A stretch of DNA of 64,000 bases from Micromussa lordhowensis (taxonomy: Eukaryota; Cnidaria; Anthozoa; Scleractinia; Lobophylliidae): the NCBI GenBank assembly GCA_964020085.1, contig OZ026608.1:1764881-1828880 (forward strand). The letters are read 5' to 3'. Below are positions 62,292 through 64,000 of this stretch, one piece after another. The notes beneath the pieces were generated by a model. That model was given only the letters and a program-made list of their open reading frames with translations. It made no database searches and was not told the origin of the DNA. Each line of letters begins with the position of its first letter. The first letter of the stretch is position 1. The position numbers and the translations under genes were made by a program.

Positions 62292-63647
62292 TTAGCAAAA
62301 AACTTCTTCACCCCAAGGTTCCTCCAGTGGCTCATGTTGGAGGGACCCCTGAAAGTAAACAAATTTACTATTGTCAAATATTGAAAGAGAATGTTTAATG
62401 TTCCTTGCAATAAAAAAGTACTTGAGTAAGACTTCATGTACCTGTATGTTTTATGACTCTAAAAAGATGATAGAGTTATGTTATCTTCACAGTGAAAGGC
62501 AGGGTGAACAGTGACTCATTTACATGTGTGTACAATAATTAGTGTAATATGAGAATAACATGTTTTCTGTAAATGCATGTTTACATGTAATAGAGATGTA
62601 ATATTAACAGATAAGAATATAAATGTACCTGTAAATTTAGTTTGCCTGCAGTGCCAGTGTCACCAACAATATCATCAACATTATTACTTTCTGTCACATC
62701 AACTTCACTAAGACTGTCTTCTTCTGGCTCAACCTAAAATGAAAAAAGCAGTCACATAATACGAAATAAAAAAAAAAGAATAAAAAGACAGGTACTACAG
62801 CCATTATTACATTTAATAAATAAACCAAGAATCCAATATTTTTCCTAAAAACTTTAAACAGTGTAACAATCAGATATTTGGAAATTTTAAATCATATAAT
62901 TTAAAAATGACAATTTTTCTTCTGTTATTGTGACAATCAGCAAATTCTTTAGTATTAAAATCAAAGTGGTTTTTGGTTTTCCTGTTTCAAATTGTCTGAT
63001 CTTTGTTACAGCCTTAATAATAAACAAAAAAGAATATTAATGTACCTTGCCAGTGGCACCAACAATACCATCAATTTCATAACCTTCCGTCACATCATTT
63101 TCACTAAGACTGTCTTCTTCTGATCCAACCTATAATGAAAAAAGCAATTATGAAGTACACGTATAAACTAAAAAAGAATAAAATACTGGTAAATAAATTT
63201 AGATAAAAAAATAATGAAATTAATTGACAACTCCACAAGTAAATAAATAGAGAAAAAACTCATATATTGTACATAAGCATTACATGGTTAAAAGTACTCA
63301 TTGTTAGGAGACAGTGAACTCGTCTAACAACCACTTCTTGTGACCATGCATTTTGGTTTTTCATCAGTCAAATGCTTTTTAAAAAACTCTATAATTATTA
63401 GTGACCACGCACTGCTCCAGTTTTAAAGCGATTTTGTGGATATTACATTTTAGACCAGAAGTTTGGTAGGTTTTCTGATGTAATAGAGAAATAATATTCA
63501 CAAACAAGAATAATAATGTACCTGTAAATTTAGTTCACTTGCAGTGTCAGAAGCACCAAAACTATCAACTTCCTTGTGATCTTCATGCTCATCCTCGTAA
63601 CTTTCCGTCACATCAGCTTTACTGAGACTGTTTTCCTCTGATTCAAC
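62292..63647 (-). CDS. Unrecognised acidic protein, 3' end only, with three tandem related exons
   Basis: I do not recognise this protein. Four exons are supported, all phase 0: 63647-63522 (42 codons), 63129-63046 (28), 62733-62629 (35) and a last exon 62348-62292 ending VFC and stop TAA. The first three share the pattern V-x-x-EE-x-SLS-x-x-DVTE. Two of them end in TA-x-x-LNLQ. All have the acceptor taaaatga-complement and donor gtacatt contexts, and similar flanking introns, so they arose by tandem duplication. The encoded stretch is strongly acidic (many Glu/Asp), Ser/Thr-rich and probably disordered. The last exon (GSLQHEPLEEPWGEEVFC) is also acidic. The 5' part lies beyond the right edge. 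Without the rest, no function should be assigned. Confidence 0.7.
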
Positions 63648-64000
63648 CTAAAATGAAAAACGCAATTACAAGTGTATGTAGTCTAAAGTAATAATAATGA
63701 TAATGGAAATAAACAGAAGTTTGACATGTTCTTTTGTTTCGTGATTTCCGCCACCACTCGAGAGAGCATTGCTATCATTTAGTCGAGTGTAGATAGAGGA
63801 AGCCTCTTCTCAGTCTGTCAGCGAGAGTTATTTCATTGAACTTCTAACCAAAGCTTCGTATAGCAAGTTTTACCCTCGCTATGTTTTTAGGACATAGGGC
63901 TCAAAATGGAAAATTTCAAAAGGAACAGCTTCTTTCTGTTCTGTTTACAGTTGTACTTCGGACTAAATACTTGGTAGCCTTTCCTTTTAGTTACCAGTCT
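63648..64000. other. Right-edge sequence
   Basis: Presumed intron of the acidic-exon gene. A word such as ccaccactcgagagagcatt is not recognised. I see no further exon copy before the window ends. Confidence 0.4.

Overview
This is animal nuclear DNA. It holds intron-rich genes with GT-AG splice sites and AT-rich introns, and roughly half or more of the sequence between exons is dispersed repeats. The proteins are ordinary metazoan housekeeping proteins. The repeat landscape (palindromic MITEs, tRNA-derived SINEs, Penelope-like GIY-YIG elements, hammerhead-like motifs, LINE fragments) fits an anthozoan cnidarian, most likely a stony coral. That taxonomic call is inference from overall character, not from a marker gene.

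Layout, left to right. (1) 382-2775 (+): the last four coding exons of an OMA1-type mitochondrial metallopeptidase, whose start lies before the window. (2) 5438-8572 (-): a complete six-exon UMP-CMP kinase (CMPK1) of 195 aa. (3) 9056-39065 (+): a complete gene for RIC1, the RAB6 guanine-exchange subunit, which I resolve into 35 coding exons and 1403 aa with every splice phase consistent. It is head-to-head with CMPK1 across a gap of about 480 bp. (4) 39066-48523: about 9.5 kb with no host gene, packed with mobile-element remains. (5) 48524-56314 (-): a complete 11-exon S28-family serine peptidase, best called DPP7 (dipeptidyl peptidase 2). (6) 56315-62291: gene-free, with repeats and a 40-bp-unit minisatellite. 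(7) 62292-63647 and beyond the right edge (-): the 3' end of an unrecognised gene whose last exons are three tandem copies of one acidic exon.

The genes do not form a pathway. OMA1 acts in mitochondria, CMPK1 in nucleotide metabolism, RIC1 in endosome-to-Golgi traffic and DPP7 in lysosomal or secretory-vesicle peptide breakdown. The only likely shared regulation is the CMPK1/RIC1 divergent promoter.

I found no bacterial genes, operons, CRISPR arrays or defence systems. The most unusual features are the tandem acidic exons, a Penelope-like element with inverted 283-bp arms each carrying a degenerate hammerhead motif, a MITE nested in a MITE, a duplicated DPP7 intron segment outside the gene, and an 8-residue in-frame microexon in RIC1.
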